The notes under the pieces are model-generated. The model was given only the letters and a program-made list of their open reading frames with translations, did no database searches and had not been told where the DNA came from. Source: Sapria himalayana (Eukaryota; Streptophyta; Magnoliopsida; Malpighiales; Rafflesiaceae). Taken from it: a stretch of 64,000 nucleotides of DNA. Positions 9,960 to 23,418 of the stretch are shown piece after piece. The stretch spans positions 1 through 64,000 of the forward strand of contig JAREIK010012038.1 of assembly GCA_029783825.1 (NCBI GenBank), in the 5' to 3' direction. Each line of letters starts with the position of its first letter. Positions within the stretch are counted from its first letter, which is position 1. Both the position numbers and the translations under genes were made by a program.

Positions 9960-12900
9960 ATATAATATTTAGTTATAATAATATTAATAATTATATAACA
10001 TCTAAATTCAATATAAATAATTTTATTGATAGATATTATAATAATGATCAAAAAATAAATTAATAAACTATTAATAATAAGATATATATTAATTAAAAAA
10101 TATTTACAAAACCCAAATTGATTCAAAATTAAAGTATAATATATTACTTAATAATAATTTTTAATTTTTAAATTTTTACTTATTTTATAAGCATAAATAC
10201 TTTTATTGATTAAAAATAAATTATTTAAATTATATTTATCGCACTCATACTTTATTTTTTAATAAGTATTTCTATAAAAATAAACAAATAAATAATTAAA
10301 ATGAATATTTAAAATTATAATAAATAGAAATACAAATTAGATTTATTAATTATTAAATAGTATATAGCGGTTTAATTATTTATGTATTTAGGCATTACAA
10401 TGTTTAGGAGTTTACTGATTTAACAGTGTATGCATTTAGTGGTTATAGCTTTTATTTAAAAAATAAATAAACAAAAAATTTATTTTTATTATTTTTGATA
10501 TTTTCAAATGTTATAACCTTTGAAAATATAATAATTTTTAAATTTTTTTCAAAAGTGAATTCAATATTTAGTTATAATAATCATTATATTTATATTTCAT
10601 ATAAATTCAATATAAAAAATTTTATTCATAAATATACGAATAATGATCAAAAATAAATTAATAATCTATTATTAATAAGATAAATATCAATTAAAATATA
10701 ATTTAAAAACATAAAATGATTCAGAAAGAAAGCAAAATATATTACTATATGATAAATTTTTATTTAAAAATTTTTTCTTCTTTTTTATAAGTTTATCTAT
10801 ATTTTTTGATGAAAAATAATTTAAATAAATTTTTTTCTAGCTCATAATTTATATTGTTATTAATATTTTATAAAATAAACGAATAAATAATTAAAATGAA
10901 TATTTTAAATTATAATTAAAAAAATAATATTGAGATTTATTATTTATTATTTAGGGTAAACTAGTTTAAAAAAATTATCTTTTTAGGGATTTAGAGTTTT
11001 ATAAGTTCTTGATTTAAGTGTCAAGGCATTTAGTGGTTTATAGGTTTTATTTAAATAATGAAATAACAAAAAAATATTTTTGATATTTTCTCACAATTTC
11101 AAAGGTTATAACCTTTTAAAATATAATAATTTTAAAATTTTTTAAAAATCTACATATAATATTTTGTAATAATAATCATTATAATTATATATAATCTAAA
11201 CAAAATATAATGAATTTTATTGATATATATTAAATCAATTATCAAAAAATAAATTAATATGTTATTATTAATATGATAGATATAAATTAAAATATAATTA
11301 CAAAATCTAAAATTATTCAAAATCAAAGTAAAATTTTTTACTAAATAAAAATTTTTTTTTAGTTTTTGCTTCTTTTTATAATCTTATATATATTTTTTGA
11401 TGAAAATTAAATTATTTAAATTAGATTTGTATCATTCATAATTTATTTTGTAATTAATATTTTAATAAATTATTTAACTTATAAGTAAGGTTTACGAGTT
11501 TAAAGGTTTAACTATTTAGGGGCTTTTGTGTTAAAAAGTTTAGAGATTTAAGTGTTTAGGGATTTATTGGTTTATAAGTTTTATTTAAACAATGATATAA
11601 CAAAAAATTTATTTTTTTATTTTTTCTAATTTTTGAAGGATTATCCTTTGAAAATATAATAATTTATAAACTTTTTTTAAATGTAAATATAATATTTATT
11701 TATAATAATCTTTATATATTTAAGTCATTTAAATACAATATAAATAATTACATTACTAGATATTATAATAATGATAAAAAAATAAATTAATAAACTATTA
11801 TTAATAAAATAGATATTATTTAAAAAGTATTTGCAAAATCTAAATTTATTCAAATCAAAGTAAAATATATTACTAAATAATAATTTTTTTTAATGTTTTG
11901 TTTTTTTTATAAGTTTATATTTTTGTTATTAAAAATAAATTATTTAAATTATATTTGTCTTACTCATAATTTATTTTGTAATTTATAATTCTATAATAAT
12001 AAACTAATATATAAATAAAATGAATATTTAAAATTATAATGAATACAAATAAAATTGAGATTTATTATTTATATTTCAGGATATACAGGTTTAATGGTTT
12101 AAGTATTTAGGTGTTTTGTAGATTAGAAGTTTAGTGATTTAATTGTTTAGACCTTTAGTGATTTATAGTTTTTATTTAAAGAAATGAAAAAACAAAAAAA
12201 TAAATTTTTGATTTTTTTTAATTTTTGAAGGTTATAACCTTCAAAAATATAATAATTTTTAATTTTTTTTAAATGTGAATATAATATTTAGTTTTAATAA
12301 TCTTAATAAATATATATAATGTAAACTCAATATAAATAATTTAATTGACATATATTATAATAATGATCAATAAATAAATTAATAAACTAGTATTTATAAG
12401 AATGATATAAAATAAAATATAATTGTAAAATCTAAAATGATTCAAATCAAAATAAGATATATCACTAAATAATAATTATTTATTTTTAAAAATTTGCCTC
12501 TTTTTATCAGCATTTTTTTAAAGAAAAATAAATTATTTAAACTATATATGTCGCATAATAATTTATTTTGTAATTAATATTAGTATAAAAATAAACTGAT
12601 AATTAATTAAAATGAATATTTAAAATTATAATGAATACTAATAAAAATTAGATTTATGATTTATTATTTGGACTATACTAATTTAATGTTTTAAGTATTT
12701 ATGGGCTTCGAGGTTTAGGAGTTTAGTCATTTTAGAATTTAGTCATTCAGTGGTTTATAGGTTTTATATAAAAAATAAAATAACAAAAAATTTATTTTTG
12801 TTATTTTTTCTCATTTTTGAATGTTATAAGCTTTGAAAATATAATAATTTATAATTTTTTTTGAAAAGCGAATATAATATTAAGTTATAATAATCATAAT

Positions 12901-15900
12901 AATTATATATCATATAAATTCAATATAAACTATTTTATTGATATTTATTATAATAATGATCATAAAAAAGTAATAAACAATTATTAATAAGATAAATATT
13001 GTTTAAAATATATTTTCAAAACCTAAAATGATTCAAAATCAAAGTGAAATATTTTACGAAATATTAATTTTAAATTTTTAAATTTTTGTATCCATTTATA
13101 AGCCTATATATTTTTTGATGAAAAATAAAAAATTTAAATTATATTTGTCTCATTAATAATTTATTTTTTTATTTATATTTCTATAAAAATAAACTAATAA
13201 ATAATTAAAAAATATATATATAATTATAATGAATACTAATAAAAATGAGATTTATGATTTATTATTTCGAGTATACCTATTTAATGGTTTAAGTTTATTA
13301 TGGTTTTGGGGTTAATGAGTTTATTGATTTATATGTTTACACATTTAGATGTTTATAGGTTTTATTTAATCAATGAAATAACAAAAAATTTATTTTTATG
13401 AAATTTCGTGATTTTCAAAGGTTATAACCTTTGAAAATATAATAATTTCTTAATAGTTCTAAAATATGAATACAATACTTAGTTATAATAATCTTAATAA
13501 TTATTTTTGTGGTAGATTCAATATAAAAAAATGTATTAATATATATTATTAAAATGATCAAAAATAAATTAATAAACTATTATTAATAAGATAGATATTA
13601 ATTAAAATATATTTGCAGAACCCAATATAATTCAAAATCAAAATAAATTATATTACTAAACAAAATTTTAAATTTTTAAAATTTTGTTTATTTTTATGAA
13701 CTTATTTTTTTTTCATAAAAAATTATTTATTTAAATTATATCTGTTTCACTCAATATTTATTTGTAATTAATATATCTATAAAAATAAACTAAAAAATAA
13801 TTAAAATGAATATTTAAAATTATAATGAATACAAATAAAAATAATATTTATTATTTATTATTTAGGTTATATAGGTTTAATGGTTTAAGTATTTAGGGGG
13901 TTTTGGGGTTTAGGAGCCTAGAGATTTAAATGTTTAGGCATTTAGTGGTTTATAAGTTTTATTTAAATAATAAAATAATAAAATAAATTATTTTTTTTTA
14001 TTTTTTATCATTTTTGAAGGTTATAACAGTTGAAAATATAATAATTTTTAAATTTTTTTCAAATGTAAATATAATATTTAGTTATAATAATCTTAAAAAT
14101 TATAAGACATTTAAATTCAATATAAGTAATTTTATTGTTAGATTTTATAAAATTGATTAAATAATAAATTAATAAACTTTTATTAATAAGATTGATAGCA
14201 ATTAAAATATAATGCATAACCTATATATAATGATTCAAAATCAAAGTAAAATATATAACTAAATAATACTTTTTTGTTTTTAAAATTTTACTTCTTTTTA
14301 TAAGCTTATATTTTTTTTGATTAAAAATAAATTATTAAAAGTATATTTGTCTAACTCATTATTTATTTTGTAATTAAAATTTATATAAAAAATAAACTAA
14401 TAAATAATTAAAATGAATATTTAAAATTATATTGAATACAAATTAAAATGAGATTTATGATTTATTATATGCGGTATACCGGTTTAATGGTTTGATTATT
14501 TAGGACTTTTGTCATTTAGGAGTTTATCAATTTATGTTTTTAGGCATTTAGTAGTTCATAGGTTTTATTTATATAAAAAAAATAATTTTTTTTTTGATTT
14601 TTTATGATTTTCAAAGGTTATAACCTTTAAAAATAAAATAATTTTTAAATTTTTTTGAAATGTGAATACTATTTATTATTATATTAATCTTACTAATTAT
14701 ATATAATAAAAATTCAATATAAACAATTTTAATGATAGATATTATAATAATGATCAAAATTATATTAATAAACTATTATTAATAATATAAATAATAATTA
14801 AAATATATTTACATAACACAATGATTCAAAATCAAATCAAAATATATTACTAAATAATAATATTTAGATAAAAATCTATTACTATATAAAAATGATTCAG
14901 AAAAAAGCAAAACATATTACTATATAATAATTTGTTGTTTTGAATTTTTTTTTTCTGTTAAAATAAATTATTTTTCATTTTAATGCAAAATAATTTATAT
15001 AAATTATATTTGTCTAACTCATAATTTATTTTGCAATTAATATTTATATAAAAATAAACAAATAAATAATTAAAATTAATATTTTAAATTATAATAAAAA
15101 CAATAATATTGAGATTTAATATTTATTATTTAGGGTTTTAGAGATTTGGGAGTTATTGAATTATGTGTTTAGGCATTTAGTGGTTTATAGGTTGGTTCTA
15201 TTTAAACAATGAAATATCAAAAAAATTATTTTTTTTTATTTTTTCACATTTTCAAAGGTTATAACCTTTGAAAATATAATAATCATTATATTTAAATATC
15301 ATATAAATTCAATATAAATGATTTTATTGATAAATATTCTAATAATGATCAAAAAATAAATTAATGATTTATTATTAATAAGATAGATATCAATTAAAAT
15401 ATAATTACAAAACCAATAATGTTTAAAAGCAAAGCAAATTATATTATCATATAATAATTTTTTGTTTTTAATTTTTTTTTCTTTTAATAAGTTTATTTAA
15501 ATTTTTATAATGAAAAATAATAATTATAAATTATAATTGTCTAACTCATAATTTATTTTGTAATTAATATTTATATAAAAATAAACAAATAAATAATTAA
15601 AATGAATATTTAAAATTATAATGAAAAAATAAAATGAGATTTATTATTTATTATTTAGGACATATCTGATTAAAAAAATTATCTATTTAGGGTTTTCGAG
15701 ATTTAGAAGTTATTCATTTATGTATTTAGGCATTTAGTTGTTTATAGGTTTTATTTAAACAATGAAATAACAAATAAATTATTTTTGATATTTTTTCAAA
15801 TTTTCAAAGGTTATAACCTTTGAAAATATAAATATTTAAAATTGTTTTAAAATGTGAATACAATATTTAGTAATAATAATTATTAGAACAATATATAATA

Positions 15901-18900
15901 TAAACTAAATTTAAACAATTTTATTGATAGATATTATATCAATTATCAAAAAATAAATTAATAAACTATTATTAATATGGTATATATAAATTAAAATTTA
16001 ATTACTAAAACTAAAATGATTAAAAATCAAAGAAAATTTATTACTAAATAAAAATTTTTGTTTTTTAGTTTTTGCCTCATTTTATAAGATTATATATTAT
16101 TTTGATAAAAAATAAATTATTTAAATTATTTTTGTCTCACTCATAATTTATTTTGAAATTAATATTTCAAATGATTTTTTAAATTATATCTAAGGTTTAT
16201 GAATTTAAATGTTTAAGTATTTAGAGGCTTCGGGGTTTAGGAGTTTAGAGATTTATGTGTTTACGTATTTAATGGTTTATAAGTTTTATTTAAACATTGA
16301 TATAACAAAAAATTTATTTTTTGATTTTTTTTCTCATTTTTTAATGTTATAACCTTTGAAAATATAACAATTTTTAAATTTTTTTTAAATGTGAATACTA
16401 TATTTATTTATGATAATATTAAAAATTATATATCATATAAATTCAATATAAACAAATATATTAATAGATATTATATTAATGATCTAAAAATAAATTAATA
16501 AACTATAATAAATAAGATAGATATTATTTAAAATATATTTACAAAACCTAAATTTATTCAAAATCAAAGTAAAATAAATTACTAAATAATAATGTTTTTG
16601 ATGTTTTGCTTCTTTTTATAAGTTTATATTTTTTGTTCTTAAAAGCATATTATATAAATTATATTTGTCTTCCTCATAATATATTTTGTAATTTATAATT
16701 CTATAAAAATAAACTAAAAAATAATTAAAATGAATATTTAAAATTATAATGAATACAAATAAAAGTAAGATTTATTATTTATTATTCCGTATATACAGTT
16801 TTAATGGTTTAGGTATTTAGGACTTTTGGGGTTTAGTGATTTAAGTGTTTATGCCTTAAGTGATTTATAGTTTTTATTTAAAGAATGAAAAAACAAAAAA
16901 TTTAATTTTTTTTAATTTTGAAGGTTATAACCTTTGGAAATATAATAATTTTTAATTTTTTTTAAATGTGAATATAATATTTAGTTATAATAATCTTAAT
17001 AATTATATATAATGTAAATTCAATATAAATAATTTTATTATTAGTTATAATAATGATCAATAAATTATTAATAAACTATTATTAAAAAGAATTATATAAA
17101 TTAAAATATAAATGCCAAATCTAAAATGATACAAAATCAAAATAAAATATTCTACTAAATAATAAATTTTTGTTTTTAAAATTGTGCGTATTTTTATAAG
17201 CTTATATTTTTTTTGATGAAATATAAATTATTTAAATTATATCTGTCTCACTAATAATTTATTTTGTAATTAATATTTTTATATAAATAAACTGATAAAT
17301 CATTAAAATAAAAATTTAAAATTATACTGAATAAAAATTAAAATGAGATTTATGATTTATTATTAATGTATACCAGTTTAATGGTTTTTAGATTTTAAAT
17401 TTTATGAAATGTGAAAACATTATTTAGTTATAATATTATTAATAATCATACATCATATAAATTCAATATAAACAATTTTATTGATAGTTATTATAATAAT
17501 GATCAAAAATCAAATTAATAAACTATTAATAATAAGATAGATGTTTATTAAAAAATATTAAAGTAAAATATATTACTGAATAATAATTTTTAATTTTTAA
17601 ATTTTACTTATTTTATAAGCGTATATATATTTTTTGATTAAAAATAAATAATTTAAATTATATTTGTCTTACTCATAATTTATTTTGTAATAAATATTTC
17701 TATAAAAATAAAATAATAAATAATTAAAAGAATATTTAAAATTATAATAAATAGAAATAAAAATTAGATTTATTAATTATTATGTATTATATATGGTTTA
17801 ATGGTTTATGTATTTAGGTATTATGGGGTTTAGGAGTAAACTGATTTAATTGTGTATGCATTTAGTGGTTTATAGGTTTTATTTAAAAAATAAAAAAACA
17901 AAAAATTTATTTTTATTATTTTTTGATATTTTCAAAGTAACCTTTGAAAATATAATAATTTTTAAATTTTTTTAAAAAGTGAATTCAATATTTAGTTATA
18001 ATAATCATTATATTTATATATCATATAAATTCAATATAAACAATTTTAGTGATTAATATTCTAATATGATCAAAAATAAATTAATAATCTATTCTTAATA
18101 AGATAGATATCAATTAAAATATAATTACTAAACATAAAATGATTCATAACAACCCAAAATATATTACTATATAATAATTTTTTGTTTTGTAATTTTTTTT
18201 ATTTTAAAAAATTTATCTATATTTTTTTGATTAAAAATAATTTACATAAATTATATTTCTCTAACTCATAATTTATTTTTGAATTAATATTTATATAAAA
18301 ATAATCAAATAAATAATTAAAATGAATATTTAAAATTATAATGAAAAAAATGAGATTTATTATTTATTATTTAGGGTATACCGGTTTAATTTAAATTATT
18401 TCTGTCTCACTAATAATTTATTTTGTAATTAATATTTCTATCAAAATAAACTGATAAATAATTAAAATAAAAATTTTAAATTATACTGAATAAAAATTAT
18501 AATATGATTTATGATTTATTATTAATGTATACCAATTTAATAGTTTAAGTATTATAGGTTTTGTCGTATATGTGTTTAGCGATTCATGTTTTTAGGCATT
18601 TAGTGGTTTATAGGTTTTATTTAAAAAATAAAATAACAAAAAAAATTTATAATTTTTTGTCATTTTCATAGGTTATAACCTTTGAAAAAATAATAATATT
18701 TAAAATATTTTGAAATGTGAATACAATATTTAGTTATAATAACTTTAATAATTATATATCATATAAATTCAATATAAACAATTTTATTGATAGATATTAT
18801 AATAATGATCATAAATTAAATTAATAAACTATTAATAATAAGATAGATATTAATTAAAAAATATTTACAAAACCCAAATTTATTCAAAATTAAAGTAACA

Positions 18901-20524
18901 AATATTATTGGATAAAATTTTTAATTTTTAAATTTTTACTTATTTTATAGGTATATATTTTTTTTTGATTAAAAATAAATTAATTAAAATATATATGTCG
19001 CTCTCATAATTTAATTTGTAATAAATATTTCTATAAAAATAAACTAATAAATAATTAAAATGAATCTTTAAAATTATAATAAATAGAAATAAAAATTAGA
19101 TTTATTAATTATTAATTAGTATATAGCGGTTTAATGGTTTATGTATTTAGACATTATGAGGTTTAGGAGTATACTGATATAACTGTGTATGTATTTAGTG
19201 GTTTATAGGTTTTATTAAAAAAATAAAATAATAAAAATATTATTTTTATTTATTTTGATATTTTCAAAGGTTATAACCTTTGAAAATATAATAATTTTTA
19301 ATTTTATTTATATGTGAATACAATATTTAGTTATAATAATCATTATATTTATATATCATATAAATTCAATATAAATAATTTTATTGATAAATATTCTAAT
19401 AATGATCAAAAAATAAATTAATAAACTATTATTAAGAAGATAAATATCAATTAAAATATAATTACAAAACCTAAAATGATTCAGAAGAAAAGCAAAATAT
19501 ATTACTATATAACAATTTTTTGTTTTGAAATTTTTGTCTTTTAAAAAGTTTATCAATAATTTTTTATGAAAAATAATTTATATAAATTATATTTGTCTAA
19601 CTTAATTTATTTTGTAATTAATATTTAAATATAAATAAACAAATAAATAATTAAAATGAATATTTAAAATTATAATAAAAAAATGAGATTTATTATATAT
19701 TATTATGTGATACAGGTTTAATTTAAATTAGATTTGTCTCACTAATAATTTATTTTGTAATTTATATTTCTATAAAATAAATTGATAAATAATTAAAATA
19801 AAAATTTTAAATTATACTGAATAAAAATTAAAATGAGATTTATGATTTATTATTAATGTATACCAGTTTAATGATTTAAGTATTTAGAGGTTTTGTTGTT
19901 AGGAGTTTAGCGATTTATGTTTTTAGGCTTTTAGTGGTTTATAGTTTTATTTAAAAAAATAAAATAACAGAAAAAATTTCTATAATTTTTTATCATTTTC
20001 ATAGGTTATAACATTTGAAAATATAATAATATTTTAAATTTTTTGAAATTTTATATACAATATTTTGTTATAATAATATTAATTATTATATATCATATAA
20101 ATTTAATATAAATAATTTTATTGATAGATATTATAATAATGATCAAAAATTAAATTTATAAACTATTAATATTAAGATAGATATTAATTAAAAAATATTT
20201 ACAAAACTTAAATTGATTCAAAATTAAAGTAACTTATATTACTTGATAATAATTTTTAATTTTTAAATTTATACTTCTTTAATAAGCGTATATTTTTATT
20301 AGATAAATAATATATAATTTAAATTATATTTGTCACACTCATTATTTATTTTGTAATAAATGTTTCTAAATAAATACACTAATAAATAATTAAAATGAAT
20401 ATTTAAAAATATAATAAATAGCAATAAAATTTAGATTTATTAATTATTAAGTAGTATTTAGCAGTTTAATGGTTTATGTATTTAGGCATTACAGGTTTAG
20501 GAGTTTACTGATTTAACTTTATAT
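9960..20524 (+). repeat. AT-rich satellite array, forward block 2
   Basis: About 17 monomers with headers near 10370, 10960, 11490, 12080, 12675, 13270, 13865, 14470, 15130, 15660, 16190, 16790, 17370, 17800, 18530, 19120, 19860 and 20450. Header variants repeat in a consistent order; for example the forms beginning AAGGTTTACGAG, then GATATACAGG, occur at 11490-12080, and similar ones at 16190-16790 and 27000-27590. Short monomers with a common internal deletion start near 18381 and 19711. No gene seen; reading frames in this block are chance products of AT-rich sequence. Confidence 0.9.
12221..12248. repeat. 28-bp perfect palindrome, variant arms
   Basis: ATTTTTGAAGGTTA followed by its exact reverse complement. 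Compared with the common half-site (TTTTCAAAGGTTA), two bases differ, and both differences are matched in the other arm, so symmetry is fully kept. Confidence 0.9.
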
Positions 20525-20549
20525 GCATTTAGTGGTGTTGCTCACGGGA
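20525..20549 (+). other. hAT-1 copy 2: left target-site duplication and 5' terminal repeat
   Basis: GCATTTAG (20525-20532) pairs with GCAATGAG (24233-24240) on the other side: six of eight positions agree. TGGTGTTGCTCACGGGA (20533-20549) is the 5' terminal repeat. Removing the element and one duplication rejoins satellite sequence GCATTTAGTGGTTTATAGG as found in uninterrupted monomers. Confidence 0.75.
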
Positions 20550-21128
20550 CTCGGAGATTCGCGACCCGACCCGAAGTCTTGTCCCGAAAGAATTTGGATT
20601 GATAAAAATCCGTTGACTTTGACTTTTCCCGTCCCATTCTGTCACGTATTTTTTCTTTTGGGATGGTTCCGGATCTTAAGAAATATCCATCCCGAGAACC
20701 GTCCAGTCCAAAAAAACTGATACTAGAACCAGGAATATATATATATATATAACATTAAGATGCCACCAATTCCGCAACTGCCCATCCAATTCCGACGCAC
20801 CTATTGCTGTTCCGACAAGTTCCAGGCCACCTCACGCCGTTCCAGTCATGTTCAGTTAGGTCCATCCCATGTCCGTCGCACTTATGGTTGCCTTCACCGT
20901 GTCTCAGATGACACCAGCCTTTTGGTTTATTTTTCTGACGAGAATAGAGTGATTAATTATTATTATTATTATGTGTCTCAGTCAGTTTTGTTGAGTATTG
21001 GTTGTGGTGTTGTGGTTGGGCCGAATGAGTGGGCTGAATGTGTTACATTCAGTTTTGTAGAGCTTGCTTGTTTGAAATATTTATATGTATTTATGCTTGA
21101 AATATCATATTAAATAATGGCAATGTAG
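20550..21128 (+). promoter_or_regulatory. hAT-1 copy 2 subterminal zone and leader
   Basis: Starts with clustered CCCG/GGGA words that also occur inverted at the 3' end, as expected of transposase-binding subterminal repeats. After a (TA)n run comes a leader with a short open frame (from the ATG near 20760, 117 codons). A similar frame of about 65 codons is open in copy 3 (minus strand, 56878-56684) but is broken after 34 codons in copy 1. The leader ends GGCAATG(T/C)AG directly before the ATG used here, which could be a 3' splice site of a 5' leader intron. Both points are suggestions only. Confidence 0.45.
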
Positions 21129-23418
21129 ATGGAACAATCTAGCCGTAAAAGAAAAATACAATAAATTGAAGATGATCACATCTCAAATGATCAAAGTACT
21201 TGTAAATCCAATTATCATCCTTTCACGAACCCTCCTATTGTTATGGAAGGTTCTTCAATTCCAATTGTAAAAGAAAGTCAAGGTTCATCTGAACCTAAAG
21301 ATCATAAAAAGTATAAGTCTGCTGTTTGGGAAACTTATAAGATATTAGTTGATTTAGAGGGAAATGAAACTGGTAGGGCAGCTTGTATATGGTGTAGGAA
21401 AGAATAATTGGCATAAAAGTGATCAAGGTACTTCGGGTTTATGGAAATACCTGAGATAGACTTGTAGTAAATTTCCACACAAAAAAGAATTAATAGAAGG
21501 TCAAAAAGGTAAAGACAAGTCACAATCTTTGTTGAGTTTCACTAAAGGTACTAGTTCAGAGGATAACAAATTAACTTGTTGGCAATTTGATCAACAACTA
21601 GTTAGGGAGGCTTTGGTGAAACTGATCATAAAAGATGAATTGCCTTTTTGTTTTGTTGAGAGGGATGAGTTTAAGGAGTTTTGTGAAGTTAGTGTGCCTC
21701 AATTTAAAATTCCATCTCAGCACTCTATACTGAGGGATTGTTTTTCTTTGTTTGTGAAGGAAAAGAAGAAATTATTTGATAGCATATCATCTCATTATTG
21801 TAGAGTTTCATTGACTACCGACACTTGGACTAGCATTCTAAATTTGTCTTATATCTGTTTGACTATTCATTTCTTTGATTCTCAATGGAATATGCATAAA
21901 AGGCTTTTGAACTTTTGGGTAATTAAAAGTCATTCTAACGTTAATATTAGAAATGCTACTGAGTTTTGCATGAATGAATGAGGTTTGAGAAAGTTGATGT
22001 GCATTACTGTTGACAATCCATCAAATAATGATGTTGTAGTTGAACAATTGAAAAAAAGGCTGGTGAAGAAAAGTGTTGTACCTTTGAGAGGCGAGCATTT
22101 TCATATGAGATGTTGTGCTCATATCCTAAACTTAATTGTCAGAGATGGCATTGCAATAGTTGACGGTGCTATTCAAAAAATTAGAGGTGTGGTGAAATTT
22201 GTGAGGAGCAGTCCTAAAAGATTAGATATCTTTAAGTTATGTGTTGAATAAGCAAAATTGACATATGGATATTCATTGCAATTAGATTGTCCTACAAGAT
22301 GGAATTCAACTTATTTGAGGCAACAAACTGATATAAAATATCAAAAAGAATTTGATAAGTTGGATGACAAAGACAAAAGGTTTTTGAAGGAGTTTGGTTC
22401 AAATGTTCCAACTGAGAGAGACTAAACAAACGCCAAAATTTTTGCTCGTTTCTTGGAAACTTTTTATGAGGTAACTTGTAAATTATCTTGCTCATAATAT
22501 TCTACCTCTAGTGTTTATTTTCCTGAGATTATTTTAATTTTGAAAAAAAAATTGAGCTTTGTGAATATAATAGAGATACAATGATGTCTGAAATGAGTAT
22601 GAAAATGAGGCATAAATTAAACAAATATTGGGGTTCTCTTCAGTCAACAAATATTATGCTTTTTGTAGCAGTAGTGTTGGATCCTAGATATAATCTAAAA
22701 TATCTCATGGTTAGGTACACTTAGCATTATGGAGAGGAATTGGCTAAAAATTTGGTGAAAAAGGATATAAATGCTTTAAATGAGATGATAGATGTTTATA
22801 AAGATTTAAATGAATATGAATCAAAAGAAGATGATTTCTCTTCTATTGTGTTGAAGAAAAATGATGATTTCTTTGATGGTGCTAATAATTATGTTGATGA
22901 TTTTTTTGTTGAATTGGAGAAAGAACAAGATGTTGCAGCTTTGGAAGAGTTGGAAAGGTACTTGGAGAACAAACTTGAAAAAAATAGAATTGATTTTGAT
23001 CTTCTAAACTGGTGGAAGGTAAATGAGGTTAGGTATCCTTCTTTGGAAAATGTAGCAAGGGATGTATTTGCTATCCAAACATCTACTGTGGCCTACGAAT
23101 CTACATTTAGCACTAGGGAAAGAACTTTAGATAAATTTAGGAGTTCTTTAACACCTATTACAGCTGAAGTTCTCATATGTCTACAAGATTGGTTGAGAAG
23201 ATCAAACAAACCTATTGAAATTGAAGAATTAGTTCTAGACCTTGATGATAATGAATCAGGTTAGTATACAAATCTTGTAAATTTTAATTTCACTTTTACT
23301 TAATTTATTCATTCAATTTAATAAAAATATTGTTCAATCACAATTTTCAGAGGGGTCACAAGATCCAAATATTCTTCCAACTATAGTTGGCCAACTAAAT
23401 TTGGAATGGGTGTATTAA
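21129..23418 (+). pseudogene. hAT transposase pseudogene (hAT-1 copy 2)
   Basis: Domain order is intact though frames are broken. A BED-like finger (near 21320-21480) reads AACIWCRKE ... GTSGLWKYLR.TC; a tyrosine replaces the expected zinc-binding histidine. The hAT core follows with TTDTWTS (near 21811), DNPSNND (near 22009), RCCAHILNLIVRDG (near 22108) and TRWNSTYL (near 22290). The dimerisation domain has NWWKVNEVRYPSLENVARDVF and STVAYESTFSTRERTLDKFRSS (near 23005-23145). Stops include codon 12, 21409, 21979 (Trp to TGA), 22249 and 22423; at least two frameshifts are needed (one extra T near 21416, one between 22251 and 22740). A short last exon encodes GSQDPNILPTIVGQLNLEWVY after a GT-AG intron. 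The family assignment is firm; it cannot make a working enzyme. Confidence 0.9.
23260..23350 (+). other. Predicted last intron of hAT-1 transposase (91 bp)
   Basis: Begins GTTAGTATAC after ...GAATCAG and ends TTTTCAG before AGGGGTCACAAG. Splicing joins ...DDNES to EGSQDPNILPTIVGQLNLEWVY and a TAA. The equivalent intron in copy 3 is also 91 bp (54381-54291, minus strand), and the downstream frame stays open in all three copies, including copy 1, while the intron itself has a stop right after the donor. Confidence 0.6.

Noticed and set aside
9620..9972. Overlapping open frames on both strands rich in Arg, Pro and Gly
   Set aside because: They lie in the GC-rich subterminal repeats of hAT-2; frames are open on both strands because stop codons are rare in GC-rich repeats.
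9854..10126. Ile/Asn/Tyr-rich frames within satellite (also near 19356, 24175, 29935, 30451, 50026, 51811, 53177)
   Set aside because: Low-complexity translations of the satellite monomer; the frame is not kept between monomers.
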